Part shown: piece by piece, positions 52,552-61,649 of the stretch | Layout of the letters: the number at the start of each line of letters is the position of its first letter | How positions within the stretch are numbered: position 1 is the stretch's first letter | NCBI GenBank assembly: GCA_029555205.1 | Contig: JAKPTB010000097.1 | Coordinates: forward strand, 62,001-126,000 | Source: Bacillota bacterium | Lineage (GTDB): Bacteria > Bacillota > Desulfotomaculia > Desulfotomaculales > Pelotomaculaceae | Length of the DNA stretch: 64,000 nucleotides | Direction: 5' to 3' | Notes under the pieces: generated by a model | Told to the model about the DNA's origin: nothing | Database searches by the model: none | The model's input: the letters and a program-made list of their open reading frames with translations, nothing else | Translations under genes and position numbers: made by a program

Positions 52552-55500
52552 ATGTTTTTAACCAACCTGAGCTTGAAGAGGCCGGTGTTTGCTACGGTAA
52601 CTATCCTGGCGCTGGTGGTCCTGGGCATCGTCAGTTATGTCAGTCTGAAGATCAATGATTATCCGGACGTGGAATTCCCCTACGTGGCGGTTACTGTTGT
52701 CCTGCCCGGGGCTTCTCCCGAGCAGGTGGAGTCCAAAATCGGCCATAAACTGGAGGAGGCCCTGGGGCAGATAGCCGGGGTCAAGCATATTTACACCAAT
52801 GCTCTGGAAGGGGTCTGTATTACTTTCGGGGAGTTTACCCTGGAAACCGATCCCGATGTGGCCGCCCAGGATGTCCGGGATAAAGTCGGCGCCATCCGGG
52901 GTCAGCTGCCCCAGGATAGCGAGGAGCCGGTTATCTCCAGATACGATCCCCAGGCCATGCCCATAGTTTCCCTGGCTGTGACCGGGGACCTTACCATGCG
53001 CGAGTTGTCTAAAATCGTGGACGACACCATCAAGAGCCGCATCGAAACAATCAACGGTGTGGGTGCCATAAAACTGTACGGCGCAGAGGAAAGAGAAATT
53101 CAAATCAAGCTTGACAGAGAAAAATTGGCCGCCTATAAACTGACCACCTCAGAAGTGCTGGGAAGCCTGCAAAGTGAAAATATGGATGTTCCGGGTGGTA
53201 AGGTAAGCAAGGACGGCCTGGAAATGACTTTGCGTACTGTGGGAAAAGTGAGCTCGGTGGAGGAATTTACCGGCCTTCCGGTAGCCCGGCGGGAAGGTGT
53301 GCAGCTTTTTGTCAGGGATATCGGCACGGTGGTGGACGGGGCCAAGGACCAGGACAGCTTTTCCCGTTATCAGGGCAGGCCGGCCATCGGTATTGACGTT
53401 ATAAAGCAGTCCGGGAGCAATACTGTGGCCCTGGCGGACCAGGTCTTAAAAACCGTGGAAAGCATTAGAAGGGAGCTCCCTCCCGGTGTTTACCTTGATG
53501 TGGTTAAGGACAATTCCGTAAGCATCCGGAGCGGGGTCAGTGATGTTCAAAGGACCATCATGGAGGGCGCTTTCCTGGCAGTGCTGATGGTGTTTGTATT
53601 TTTAAAGGACTGGCGCAGTACGCTGATCAGCGCCCTGTCCATTCCCACTTCCATTATTGCCACCTTTTTTGCCATGAGCATTCTGGGCTACACAATCAAT
53701 TACATGACCTTGATGGCTCTTTCCCTCTCGGTGGGTTTGCTTATTGACGACTCCATCGTGGTTATCGAAAACATTGTCCGGCATTTGCGGATGGGCAAGA
53801 ACCCCTTCCAGGCAGCCCGGGAAGCAACCGCCGAATTGGGCCTGGCGGTAACGGCCACCACGCTGACGGTGGTGGCGGTGTTTCTGCCTGTGGGGATGAT
53901 GAGCGGTATCGTTGGGCAGTACTTCAAACAGTTCGGGATCACCGTGGTATGCAGTGTGCTGGTTTCCCTGCTGGTTTCCTTTACCCTGGTGCCCCTGCTG
54001 GCTTCCCGGCATTTAAAGACCGGAGATTATGTCCCCAGGGGGCCGCTGGGAAAGTTTTTGTCCTGGTTTAACCGTGTCTTTGACCAGATAACCATAGAGT
54101 ATATTAATTTTTTAAAGATTGTCTTGAGAAACCGTTTAAAGACCCTGGGGGTAGCTGTCGCTTTATTTATCGGAAGCCTGCTGCTTATACCCTACCTGGG
54201 TTCCAGCTTCCTGCCACCCGCTGACCTGGGTGAGATTAATATAACGGCGGAGTTTGACGCCGGGTTGAACCTGGATGCAGCGGGTAAGATTACCGAGGAA
54301 CTGGAGGGTATCATCCGGAGTTGTCCGGAAGTGCATAAAATATACTCCACTGTTAGGGCAGGCGGCGCCAGTATTTATGTCAAGATTCCGGAAAAAGGAC
54401 AACGTCAGTTTGCAATTGAGAAAACCGCCGGCGAGCTGAGGCAAAGGCTGAACTCCGTACCCGGTGTCAAGGTTGTGGTTAACTCCCGGGCAGAAATGAT
54501 CGAGGGGCCCACGGTCCAGTACCTTGTGCTGGGGGAAGACCTTGACGAATTACAGAAGTATGCGGAAAAGGCCCAAAAAATAATGGAAAGCACCCCCGGA
54601 GCGGTGGATGTGGGTATAAGTTACAAGCCGGGAAAACCGGAGGTAAGGGTTGAAGTTAAACGTAACCTGGCGGCGGATCTGGGCATCAGTACGGCCCAGG
54701 TATCGCAGACTTTGGCCACGCTGTTTAACGGAACGGTTGTAAGCCAGTACGAAGAGGAAGGAAACCGCTACGACGTGCGGGTCCGCCTGGCGGATACCCA
54801 GCGTCAAGAACTGGCGGATTTAAGCAATATTTTTCTTCCCGGTATGGTTCCCTTGAGCCAGGTAACCGAAACTGTTTTTTCCAGCGCTCCCAATGAAATC
54901 AGCCGCTATGACCGCACCAGGGAAATTACTTTATCGGCGAACCTGGAAAACACCTCCCTGGGAGAGTTTGAAAGAGAATTCATGAAGCGGGTGGAGCAGG
55001 AACTGGAAATGCCGGAAGGCTACCGGCTCTATGCCAGCGGACAGTCCGAGTTTATGGGAGATACTTTCAATACCATGTTTATAGCCCTGTTTGCCGGGAT
55101 ACTTTTTATCTTTTTTATCCTGGCGGCTCAGTTTGAAAGCTACATCGATCCCTTCTCCATCATGTTGTCCATTCCTCTGGCCGTGGTGGGCGCCATCCTG
55201 GGTCTGCTGGTCACGGGAAGCGACTTGAGCGTAATGTCCATGATCGGTATGATTATGCTCATGGGACTGGTGACGAAAAACGCAATTTTGTTAATCGACT
55301 TTACTAAAAAACAGCGCGCCCTGGGGGTGGAGCGGAACGAAGCCTTGCAGAACGCGGCCCGGATCAGGCTGAGGCCCATTGTGATGACTTCCCTGGCCAT
55401 GATCTTCGGAATGACGCCCCTGGCCCTTGGTTTGGGCTCAGGCGCCGAAAGCCGCGCGCCCATGGCCCACGCTGTTATCGGCGGCTTGATTACCTCAACC

Positions 55501-55587
55501 CTGTTGACCCTGGTGGTGGTGCCGGTTGTTTACTCCTATCTGGATGACCTGAAGAAAAAGATTGCCTTTCTGTCCGGTTCCAGGTAA
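52552..55587 (+). CDS. RND efflux transporter, second system
   Basis: A 1011-residue HAE1-family pump with the usual two halves of one plus five helices. TM1 is LSLKRPVFATVTILALVVLG; the proton-relay TM4 segment GLLIDDSIVVIENIVRH has the canonical Asp pair (D399, D400), in contrast to the single Asp of the pump at 717-3824. The second-half equivalents are also present (LMGLVTKNAILLIDFTKK with Lys/Asn). ATG 52552 follows the adaptor stop directly with AGGAGG upstream. The two pumps differ throughout and are not a recent duplication. Confidence 0.94.
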   Translation: MFLTNLSLKRPVFATVTILALVVLGIVSYVSLKINDYPDVEFPYVAVTVVLPGASPEQVESKIGHKLEEALGQIAGVKHIYTNALEGVCITFGEFTLETDPDVAAQDVRDKVGAIRGQLPQDSEEPVISRYDPQAMPIVSLAVTGDLTMRELSKIVDDTIKSRIETINGVGAIKLYGAEEREIQIKLDREKLAAYKLTTSEVLGSLQSENMDVPGGKVSKDGLEMTLRTVGKVSSVEEFTGLPVARREGVQLFVRDIGTVVDGAKDQDSFSRYQGRPAIGIDVIKQSGSNTVALADQVLKTVESIRRELPPGVYLDVVKDNSVSIRSGVSDVQRTIMEGAFLAVLMVFVFLKDWRSTLISALSIPTSIIATFFAMSILGYTINYMTLMALSLSVGLLIDDSIVVIENIVRHLRMGKNPFQAAREATAELGLAVTATTLTVVAVFLPVGMMSGIVGQYFKQFGITVVCSVLVSLLVSFTLVPLLASRHLKTGDYVPRGPLGKFLSWFNRVFDQITIEYINFLKIVLRNRLKTLGVAVALFIGSLLLIPYLGSSFLPPADLGEINITAEFDAGLNLDAAGKITEELEGIIRSCPEVHKIYSTVRAGGASIYVKIPEKGQRQFAIEKTAGELRQRLNSVPGVKVVVNSRAEMIEGPTVQYLVLGEDLDELQKYAEKAQKIMESTPGAVDVGISYKPGKPEVRVEVKRNLAADLGISTAQVSQTLATLFNGTVVSQYEEEGNRYDVRVRLADTQRQELADLSNIFLPGMVPLSQVTETVFSSAPNEISRYDRTREITLSANLENTSLGEFEREFMKRVEQELEMPEGYRLYASGQSEFMGDTFNTMFIALFAGILFIFFILAAQFESYIDPFSIMLSIPLAVVGAILGLLVTGSDLSVMSMIGMIMLMGLVTKNAILLIDFTKKQRALGVERNEALQNAARIRLRPIVMTSLAMIFGMTPLALGLGSGAESRAPMAHAVIGGLITSTLLTLVVVPVVYSYLDDLKKKIAFLSGSR

Positions 55588-55876
55588 AGGTTTCCGCTTT
55601 AGTAATAAAGAATTGATTAACGAAGCATACAGGGTTTGGGAAAAGGATCTTGTGTACAGCATAATTGGAGAAAAGGGGTTTGAAGTTACTCAACGACATC
55701 ACCTTGTTAAACCAATTTGGACTTAAGCTTTCCACAGGTTAAATATATTTCCTCAGATCTATTACAGGGCGACATTATCACAGTACAAACAACAATCAAA
55801 CAGTTTTATTTCTATTATTTATGTAATCCTCAATTGATAGATAATTAATGCCTGTCTATGACGGTTATTAAACTAT

Positions 55877-55920
55877 AAAAAGCTTGAAGCCCTGTATTTG
55901 CAGGGTGTTCAAGCTTTTTT
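55877..55920 (+). terminator. Strong terminator of the second RND operon
   Basis: AAAAAGCTTGAA pairs with TTCAAGCTTTTT, with an inner GCCCTG/CAGGGT stem, followed by T residues. It lies about 290 bases after the RND stop; nothing else is visible in 55588-55876. Confidence 0.85.
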
Positions 55921-55974
55921 CGCAAAGGGTAGAAGGAGTAAATTAGCAAAAAAGCGAAAGAAGAACAGGGATTT

Positions 55975-56241
55975 ATGAAAGTATTGGTCGATAATCCAAA
56001 AGGAGCCACTGGACAATTGGGCTTCTAACTTTCCGAAGATGTTGAGGTCCAAGTGGTTGAGGAATCCACAGAGGTGGTCAATCCTGAACTGCTGGTCAAT
56101 CCCGACGAGTTGACCGATGAACAAATTGACGATGTTTCGGGGCGGGTCCGGCTGTTCAAGTGGAGATGTATGTCCCTTTCCTATTTGCGAGCCTACCTGC
56201 CAACCTACCATAATACGGAAAGGATAGCGCGGGCAGGGTAA
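55975..56241 (+). pseudogene. Interrupted small open frame of unknown family
   Basis: From ATG 55975 the frame reads MKVLVDNPKGATGQLGF, meets TAA at 56026-56028 (codon 18), and continues open to TAA 56239-56241 as SEDVEVQVVEESTEVVNPEL and NPDELTDEQIDDVSGRVRL. The acidic second part has protein-like composition. No family is recognised and no ribosome site is strong, so this may be a decayed gene or a chance frame. Confidence 0.35.
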
Positions 56242-56295
56242 GGCAATGCGCAAATAGGTGAGAGGGTAATTAATCTTAAAATGGAGGTTTTTGAG

Positions 56296-58251
56296 GTGAG
56301 AAACAGGATTTACTACCCGGCGTTCTTTCTCATGTTGCTGACCGTGTTGCTTTTTGCGGCTAACGGCCGGGCCGCAGCCCAGGAAAGTAAGGCGGAGGCG
56401 TTGCGCCAACAGGATGGCGTCCAGATAACAGTCAGGGAGGAAAAATACAGTGATAACAATCTGGAGGTAAACCTCAAGATCCCGGTGATCGCCGGCATGG
56501 CCGACACGGATCTACAGTCCCGTCTCAACGCCCTCTTCGAGAGCAGCGCCTCAGAACGAAAAAAGGCAATTACTGAACAGGCCGGAGAGTTTGTTGAGGA
56601 AGCAGCAAGGGGCGGTTTCCCTTTACGGACATTTCAGCTCTACTCGGATTACCGGGTTACCTGCAACCGGAACGGCCTTTTAAGCATCACCTGCGAGTTT
56701 TACGAGTTCACCGGCGGTGCCCACGGCATGACGGTCAGAGATTCTTATAACATCGATCCCTGTACGGGCCGGCAACTGGCCCTTAAAGACCTGTTTAAAG
56801 AGGGTACGGATTATAAGGAAATCATCAACCGGGAAATTGAAAGGCAAATAGCTGCCGATCCGGACAAATATTTCACGGGTGAAGAATGGGGATTCAAAAC
56901 CATTTCCGACAACCAGGCCTTTTATCTGGAGGACGCAGGCACGGCGGAAGATGGAATTTCCCCTGCCGGGAATGTCCCCGGTTTGGTCGTGTATTTCGAC
57001 CTGTATGAAATCGCGCCTTACGCAGCGGGATTTCCGGAATTCAAAATCCCGTGGAATCTTTTTGGAGACGCCGTGCCAGCTTTCGCGCCTTCCGGGCCGG
57101 CCGCCGGAGCCGGCTTCAGCGTGAAAGTGAACGGCCAGCCTATTGCCTTTGATGTGTCCCCGCGCCTGGAAAACGGCTATTTCCTGGTCCCCTTGCGGGC
57201 GATTTTGGAGGCTATGGGAGCGAAAGTATCCTGGTACGGTGATACTGGTACAGCAGTGGCGTGCCTACCGGGAGCGACACTTACCGTTACCAAGGGTTCC
57301 CAGTATGCCGGGATCAACGGCCAGGGGTTTACAGTGCCGCTTGCTGCCCGCATAGAGGGGGACAGGCTTATCGTACCACTGGAGATCATTTTACAAGCCC
57401 CCGGCGTGCAGTCCGGCTGGGACAGCGCAACCCAAACCCTTTCGCTCTTTTTGGAAGATATCCCCGGTTATCCGGATCAGCTTCTCGATCTACAGCGGGA
57501 CATTCAGAATGAACTGGAGCGGATGGACCGGGACCTGTTCACCGCAGCGGGGGAACTGGCCCGGACCGGCCTGGACGGGGAGGAAGCGCGCCGGATCTTA
57601 AGGGAGTTAGCGGCCCGCTACCCCTATGTGGCGGACGCCTGCACCGTGGATAAAAATGGGAAGATTGTCGCCGTTGAACCTGCCACCTACCATGAGTATG
57701 CCGGCTCAGATATCAGCGGGCAGGAGCAGGTCAGGAGGCTCTGGGAAACCGGGCGCCCGGTCATAAGCTCTGTGTTCACGGCAGTGGAAGGTTTTCCGGC
57801 ACTGGACCTGGAATGGCCGGTGTTCCCGGTAAGCTACCAGGATACCTATCACTCCCCGGAGGATACGATGTTCAACAGGCAAAACGAACTGATCGGCTCA
57901 GTCAGTTTACTGATCAAGCCGGAACAGTTCTTTGCCAGTTTTAACGTCCCGGAACTGCAGGGACAGCAGCCGGAAATGATGGCCATGCAGAAAGACGGGT
58001 ACATCGTTTACGACAGCGACACCTCCCAAATCGGCCGCAATGTCTTTACCGACCCCTTTTATCAGGATTACACCGGACTGCCTGCTCTGACCAGGAGAAC
58101 AGTTGCCGAAAGGGCTGGGGTTGGGACCTACACTCCCCCGGAACAGCCAATTCAAAAACAGGTGGTCAAAATGTCGGTCTGGACTACGGTGGGCCTGCAC
58201 GGTACGGAGTGGCGGCTGATTATAAACTACGCGGTAGACAATGCCAGCTAG
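56296..58251 (+). CDS. Secreted multidomain protein: DUF4163/DUF3298, copper-amine-oxidase-N and Cache-like domains
   Basis: A 651-residue exported protein. A signal peptide (AFFLMLLTVLLFAANGRAAA) is followed by a DUF4163/DUF3298 (RsiV/PdaC-like) region with YEFTGGAHGMTVRDSYN and LKDLFKEGTDYKEIIN (residues about 40-260). Next is a copper-amine-oxidase N-terminal-type domain (VNGQPIAFDVSPRLENGYFL, VPLRAILEAMGAKVSW; about 275-390). The last 230 residues look like an extracytoplasmic Cache-type sensor (YPYVADACTVDKNGKIVAVE). GTG 56296 with GGAGG eight bases upstream is preferred over ATG 56281. It may sense or scaffold at the cell surface; no transmembrane signalling domain follows. Confidence 0.8.
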   Translation: MRNRIYYPAFFLMLLTVLLFAANGRAAAQESKAEALRQQDGVQITVREEKYSDNNLEVNLKIPVIAGMADTDLQSRLNALFESSASERKKAITEQAGEFVEEAARGGFPLRTFQLYSDYRVTCNRNGLLSITCEFYEFTGGAHGMTVRDSYNIDPCTGRQLALKDLFKEGTDYKEIINREIERQIAADPDKYFTGEEWGFKTISDNQAFYLEDAGTAEDGISPAGNVPGLVVYFDLYEIAPYAAGFPEFKIPWNLFGDAVPAFAPSGPAAGAGFSVKVNGQPIAFDVSPRLENGYFLVPLRAILEAMGAKVSWYGDTGTAVACLPGATLTVTKGSQYAGINGQGFTVPLAARIEGDRLIVPLEIILQAPGVQSGWDSATQTLSLFLEDIPGYPDQLLDLQRDIQNELERMDRDLFTAAGELARTGLDGEEARRILRELAARYPYVADACTVDKNGKIVAVEPATYHEYAGSDISGQEQVRRLWETGRPVISSVFTAVEGFPALDLEWPVFPVSYQDTYHSPEDTMFNRQNELIGSVSLLIKPEQFFASFNVPELQGQQPEMMAMQKDGYIVYDSDTSQIGRNVFTDPFYQDYTGLPALTRRTVAERAGVGTYTPPEQPIQKQVVKMSVWTTVGLHGTEWRLIINYAVDNAS

Positions 58252-58467
58252 TCCAGTAAAACCGCGCCGACACTGGAGAGCAGCCCGCGGTGATCCTTTA
58301 ATGAATGCGATGGTGCTGCAAATTGTCAACGGCGCCTACCAGGAAGTAAAGTGAACGACAGACCGGGGCGGGCGGCGGCGTGGTTTTGTACCGGTGCTTC
58401 AACGGTATGGTTCTGCCTGTCGCCCCCGTTTCGGTTTTGCCGTAAGTACATGGCGAGGTGGTTGGGT

Positions 58468-59777
58468 ATGAATATTGAGGCAACCAGAACAGGAAAGTTG
58501 ATGACCCTGGCGCTTGAAGGTAGAGTTGACGCCTTTGCGGCCAAAAACCTGCAGGACACGGTGAATCAAAAATTAACGCCCGATATTGACGCTTTGATCT
58601 TCGACCTGAAGGGCGTCAGCTATATCAGCAGCGCGGGACTGAGGATCATCCTGTCAGTTGTCAAAAGGATGAAGAAAAACGAAGGCTCCGTCGTTTTGTG
58701 CCGTGTCGGCCGGTTTTGCCGGGATGTCATGGACACGGCGGGATTCCTGTCCCTTTTACCCGTCTTTGACACTCTGGAACAGGCCGTGGCCTTCGGACTG
58801 CAATGCATTAAGGAAAAAGAGCAACTGCAGAACTGGGATCAAATGGAAAATATCCTTCTCTCCTGCGGCAAGGCAAAAATAATTCCGGTTTCTCCGGAAA
58901 AGGGCGAGGCTTTGGTAACAGGAGACATCAAGGATGTGCTGTACTCCAGGGTTACCAGGGAAAAGCTCTTTTCCAAGACTTTTTCGGAAGCCGAATATTC
59001 CATCGGATTGGGGGCGCTGGGGGACGATGTGGACGATTACTACACCGTGATGGGCGAGATGATCACCATCGGCGGGACTATGGTCTGGCTGCCCACCGAC
59101 GGCAACGATACCCCTGATTTTCTCATTCCAAAGGCGGATACCGGCAGAATAAAGGTGCGCACAGGTTTTAATGTTTCCTTGAACGGTAGGTTTACGAATT
59201 GTTTTATTTTGTAAGCGACAGCCCCCAGGGTGTTTCGTTGGGAGAAATCTACGGTGAGCTGTTCCGGCTGGCGTCAATCAGGCGTCCCGATTATAAAGGC
59301 GCCATCGGCCTGGCGGCCTGCGCCCGGATGCCCGCGGTTTTCGGCTCGGGCATATTAAAGTCGCCGGTGCGCGAATTTGCCCCGGCCAACGGCAGGATGA
59401 TCACCGACGGCGAGAACGTGGAGCAGTGGATGGAATCCGACAAAGAACCCAGACATACCGGTGTTACCGGCCTTATTTGCGGGATAGGCGTATCTTTACA
59501 GGCGGATTTGTCGGTTTTTGATCAGGATATCCTCAACCGCATATTTTACCTGCACCCGGCCAATACGGGGGGCAAAAGCCAGATGTTGCACAACCACGGG
59601 GTGCTATTCAGCCAGCAGCCCTTCCCCGAGAGGGCGGTAAATCTGGAAAAGCAGATCGACCGGGTTGTGGAAGAGGGTGATTTTATTGACATGCGCCACC
59701 TGCTGGACGCTTCAACCGTTGAAAGAGCCTTGATCGGCGTCAGCTATCTGCAGGAATTGAAACAAGACAACATATAA
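58468..59777 (+). pseudogene. STAS-domain protein with large C-terminal domain, split by a frameshift
   Basis: ATG 58468 (GAGGTGG upstream) opens a STAS anti-anti-sigma domain: LALEGRVDAFAAKNLQDTVN, with the phosphorylatable Ser in DLKGVSYISSAGLRIIL. A long second domain (EKLFSKTFSEAEYSIGLGAL) stops at 59212-59214 after NGRFTNCFIL, but the coding continues in the -1 frame from about 59199 (FYFVSDSPQGVSLGEIYGEL) to TAA 59775-59777. One lost base in the T-rich AATTGTTTTATTTTG stretch explains it. The intact protein would be about 435 residues. The C-terminal domain is not recognised. It could also be a sequencing error. Confidence 0.75.
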
Positions 59778-59782
59778 AAGAT

Positions 59783-60319
59783 ATGTTCGACAACATCGGC
59801 ACGCTGATCGGGGTGTCGCGCAAGGCGGGGCTGCTTGACAAAAAGGGACAGTTGCCCCGCATCGGCAAGGCCCTGTTTGCGGACTCTCTGGGCACCATTT
59901 TCGCTTCCTTTGCGGGGATCAGCACCGTGACCAGTTATATAGAAAGCGCCGCCGGGGTGAGCGAGGGCGGACGCACCGGCCTCACCGCCGTTGTGGTTGC
60001 GCTTTTTTTTCTGGTCTCCGTTATTTTCGCCCCCCTGGTGGCGCTGATTCCGGCCCAGGCCACCGCGCCGGTCCTGATTATTGTTGGCTTGCTGATGATG
60101 GGGGAGGTTGTCAATATTCGCTTCGACGACTTCACGGAAGCCCTGCCCGCGTTTTTTACAATTATTATGATGCCGCTCACCTACTCCATCGCTCAAGGCC
60201 TGGCCTTCGGCTTCATGTCCTACACCGTCATCAAGCTGAGCACCGGGCGCCACCGGGAAAACAACGACGTAACTTATACCCTGACTGTTTTATTCATTCT
60301 CCACTTCATGCTCGGCTGA
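59783..60319 (+). pseudogene. 5'-truncated NCS2 purine permease (AzgA/PbuG type)
   Basis: The 178-residue frame matches only the C-terminal part of a guanine/hypoxanthine permease: MFDNIGTLIGVSRKAGLLDK, then TSTVTSYIESAAGVSEGGRTGLT-type text (STVTSYIESAAGVSEGG), and the last helices. A full NCS2 permease of this type has about 430 residues, with this point near residue 260; the first 60 percent is missing and no ribosome site precedes the ATG. The junction lies directly after the STAS frame, so a deletion fused the two. Confidence 0.82.
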
Positions 60320-60415
60320 ACCGTCTTTTTACCTGGCACAACGGGCGGGTTGCCGGGTGCCGGCAGGAATGTGGCGGGTATTGAAGACAAGATGAATCCA
60401 AGGAGGTTTGGACCA

Positions 60416-61258
60416 GTGAGGAAGTGTTTGTACCGTATGATTGCCGCCGTCCTGCTGGCGGCGCTGCTGGCCCTGGCCGGATGCGCTCAGGCCGGTAAAG
60501 ATAAAAAGCTGAAGGAAGCAAGCCCTCCCGAAGACACTGTTTTTCAGGTGTCCACCATCAATGCCCTGTTGCAGGGGCTTTATGACGGGGAAATGACCTG
60601 CGGAGAGCTGAAAAAACATGGCGACCTGGGTATCGGGACCTTTGACGGGCTGGACGGGGAAATGATCATGGTGGACGGAAGCGTTCTGCAGGTGAAGGCG
60701 GACGGAAAAGTCCTTCCCGCCCCGGACGGGGAAAAAACTCCTTTTGCCGCGGTCACCTTTTTCAGATCCGACCAGGCGCAACAGGTGAAGGAAGTGGCTG
60801 ATTACTCTCAACTGCAGCGGCTGCTGGACGGGCTGATCGCAAACCGGAACATGTTTTACGCCATTCGCATTGACGGCACGTTCTCTTATGTAAAAACCAG
60901 GAGCGTGCCCGAACAGGCGAAGCCCTATCCCCCTCTGGTGGAAGTTACCAAAAACCAGCCGGTTTTTGAAATGCGCAATGTCAGGGGAACCGTGGCAGGC
61001 TTTTACTGCCCGCCCTACGTCGAGGGATTCAACGTGCCCGGCTACCATCTACATTTCGTTACGGAGGACCACCAGCAGGGAGGCCACCTGCTGGAATGCA
61101 GCCTTCAGGAAGGGGAGATACAGATGGATGAGACCCGGGAGTTTTACCTGATGCTGCCCGCCGGAAGTGATTTCGCCATGGCCGACCTGACCACTGACCG
61201 GGCGGAGGAACTGAATGAGGTCGAAAATAGTATAAGTGGAGGAAAAAGAATAGAATAA
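60416..61258 (+). CDS. budA: Acetolactate decarboxylase predicted to be an exported lipoprotein
   Basis: A 280-residue alpha-acetolactate decarboxylase homologue, which makes acetoin from acetolactate. The start is GTG 60416, with AAGGAGG upstream. An N-terminal lipoprotein signal (MIAAVLLAALLALAGC) is followed by the enzyme: VSTINALLQGLYDGEMTCGE, DLGIGTFDGLDGEMIMVDG, and the zinc site GYHLHFVTEDHQQGGH (three His). The C-terminal E/R-rich tail is kept. Most family members are cytoplasmic; a few, such as the Brevibacillus enzyme, are secreted. No acetolactate synthase is nearby, so it may act on external substrate. Confidence 0.92.
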   Translation: MRKCLYRMIAAVLLAALLALAGCAQAGKDKKLKEASPPEDTVFQVSTINALLQGLYDGEMTCGELKKHGDLGIGTFDGLDGEMIMVDGSVLQVKADGKVLPAPDGEKTPFAAVTFFRSDQAQQVKEVADYSQLQRLLDGLIANRNMFYAIRIDGTFSYVKTRSVPEQAKPYPPLVEVTKNQPVFEMRNVRGTVAGFYCPPYVEGFNVPGYHLHFVTEDHQQGGHLLECSLQEGEIQMDETREFYLMLPAGSDFAMADLTTDRAEELNEVENSISGGKRIE

Positions 61259-61259
61259 T

Positions 61260-61617
61260 GGAATTGCCATTCAAGCGGCTAACGCTTGTCTGGTGATAGA
61301 AGTTGCAGGCAGATTTGACAGCAATACAGCAAACGAATTTGAACAGAAGTGCGCCGCTTCCTTTCCGTGGCGATAAAGAAAATCATTCTGGATTTCAGCA
61401 AGCCGCGATATATCAGCAGCGCGGTAACGCTGGATTGCGGTGCATTTTACGCATGGTGAATAAATTCCGGGCCAATTGGGGCTGTTTGCTTCTCTGCGTT
61501 TTAAGCGGGTTGGTGGAGAAGGTTATAAGCATTTCCGATTTTGACAATTTCCTTCTAATTACTGCCGGTGTGGACCACGCTATGCGCAGTGGGACAGAGG
61601 GACAGGTCTCAATGTAA
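61260..61617 (+). pseudogene. Decayed STAS (anti-anti-sigma) gene
   Basis: Three consecutive frames give pieces of one STAS domain. First: NACLVIEVAGRFDSNTANEF (about 61281-61350); second: IKKIILDFSKPRYISSA (61372-61422, the YISSAG phospho-site motif); third: RMVNKFRANWGCLLLCVLSG and ISDFDNFLLITAGVDHAMRS (to 61617). At least two frameshifts separate them. It follows the budA stop without a gap. A second STAS gene at 58468 is also damaged. Confidence 0.75.
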
Positions 61618-61649
61618 TGGTCTGGTTAGATGTGAGGGTGTGAAAAATT

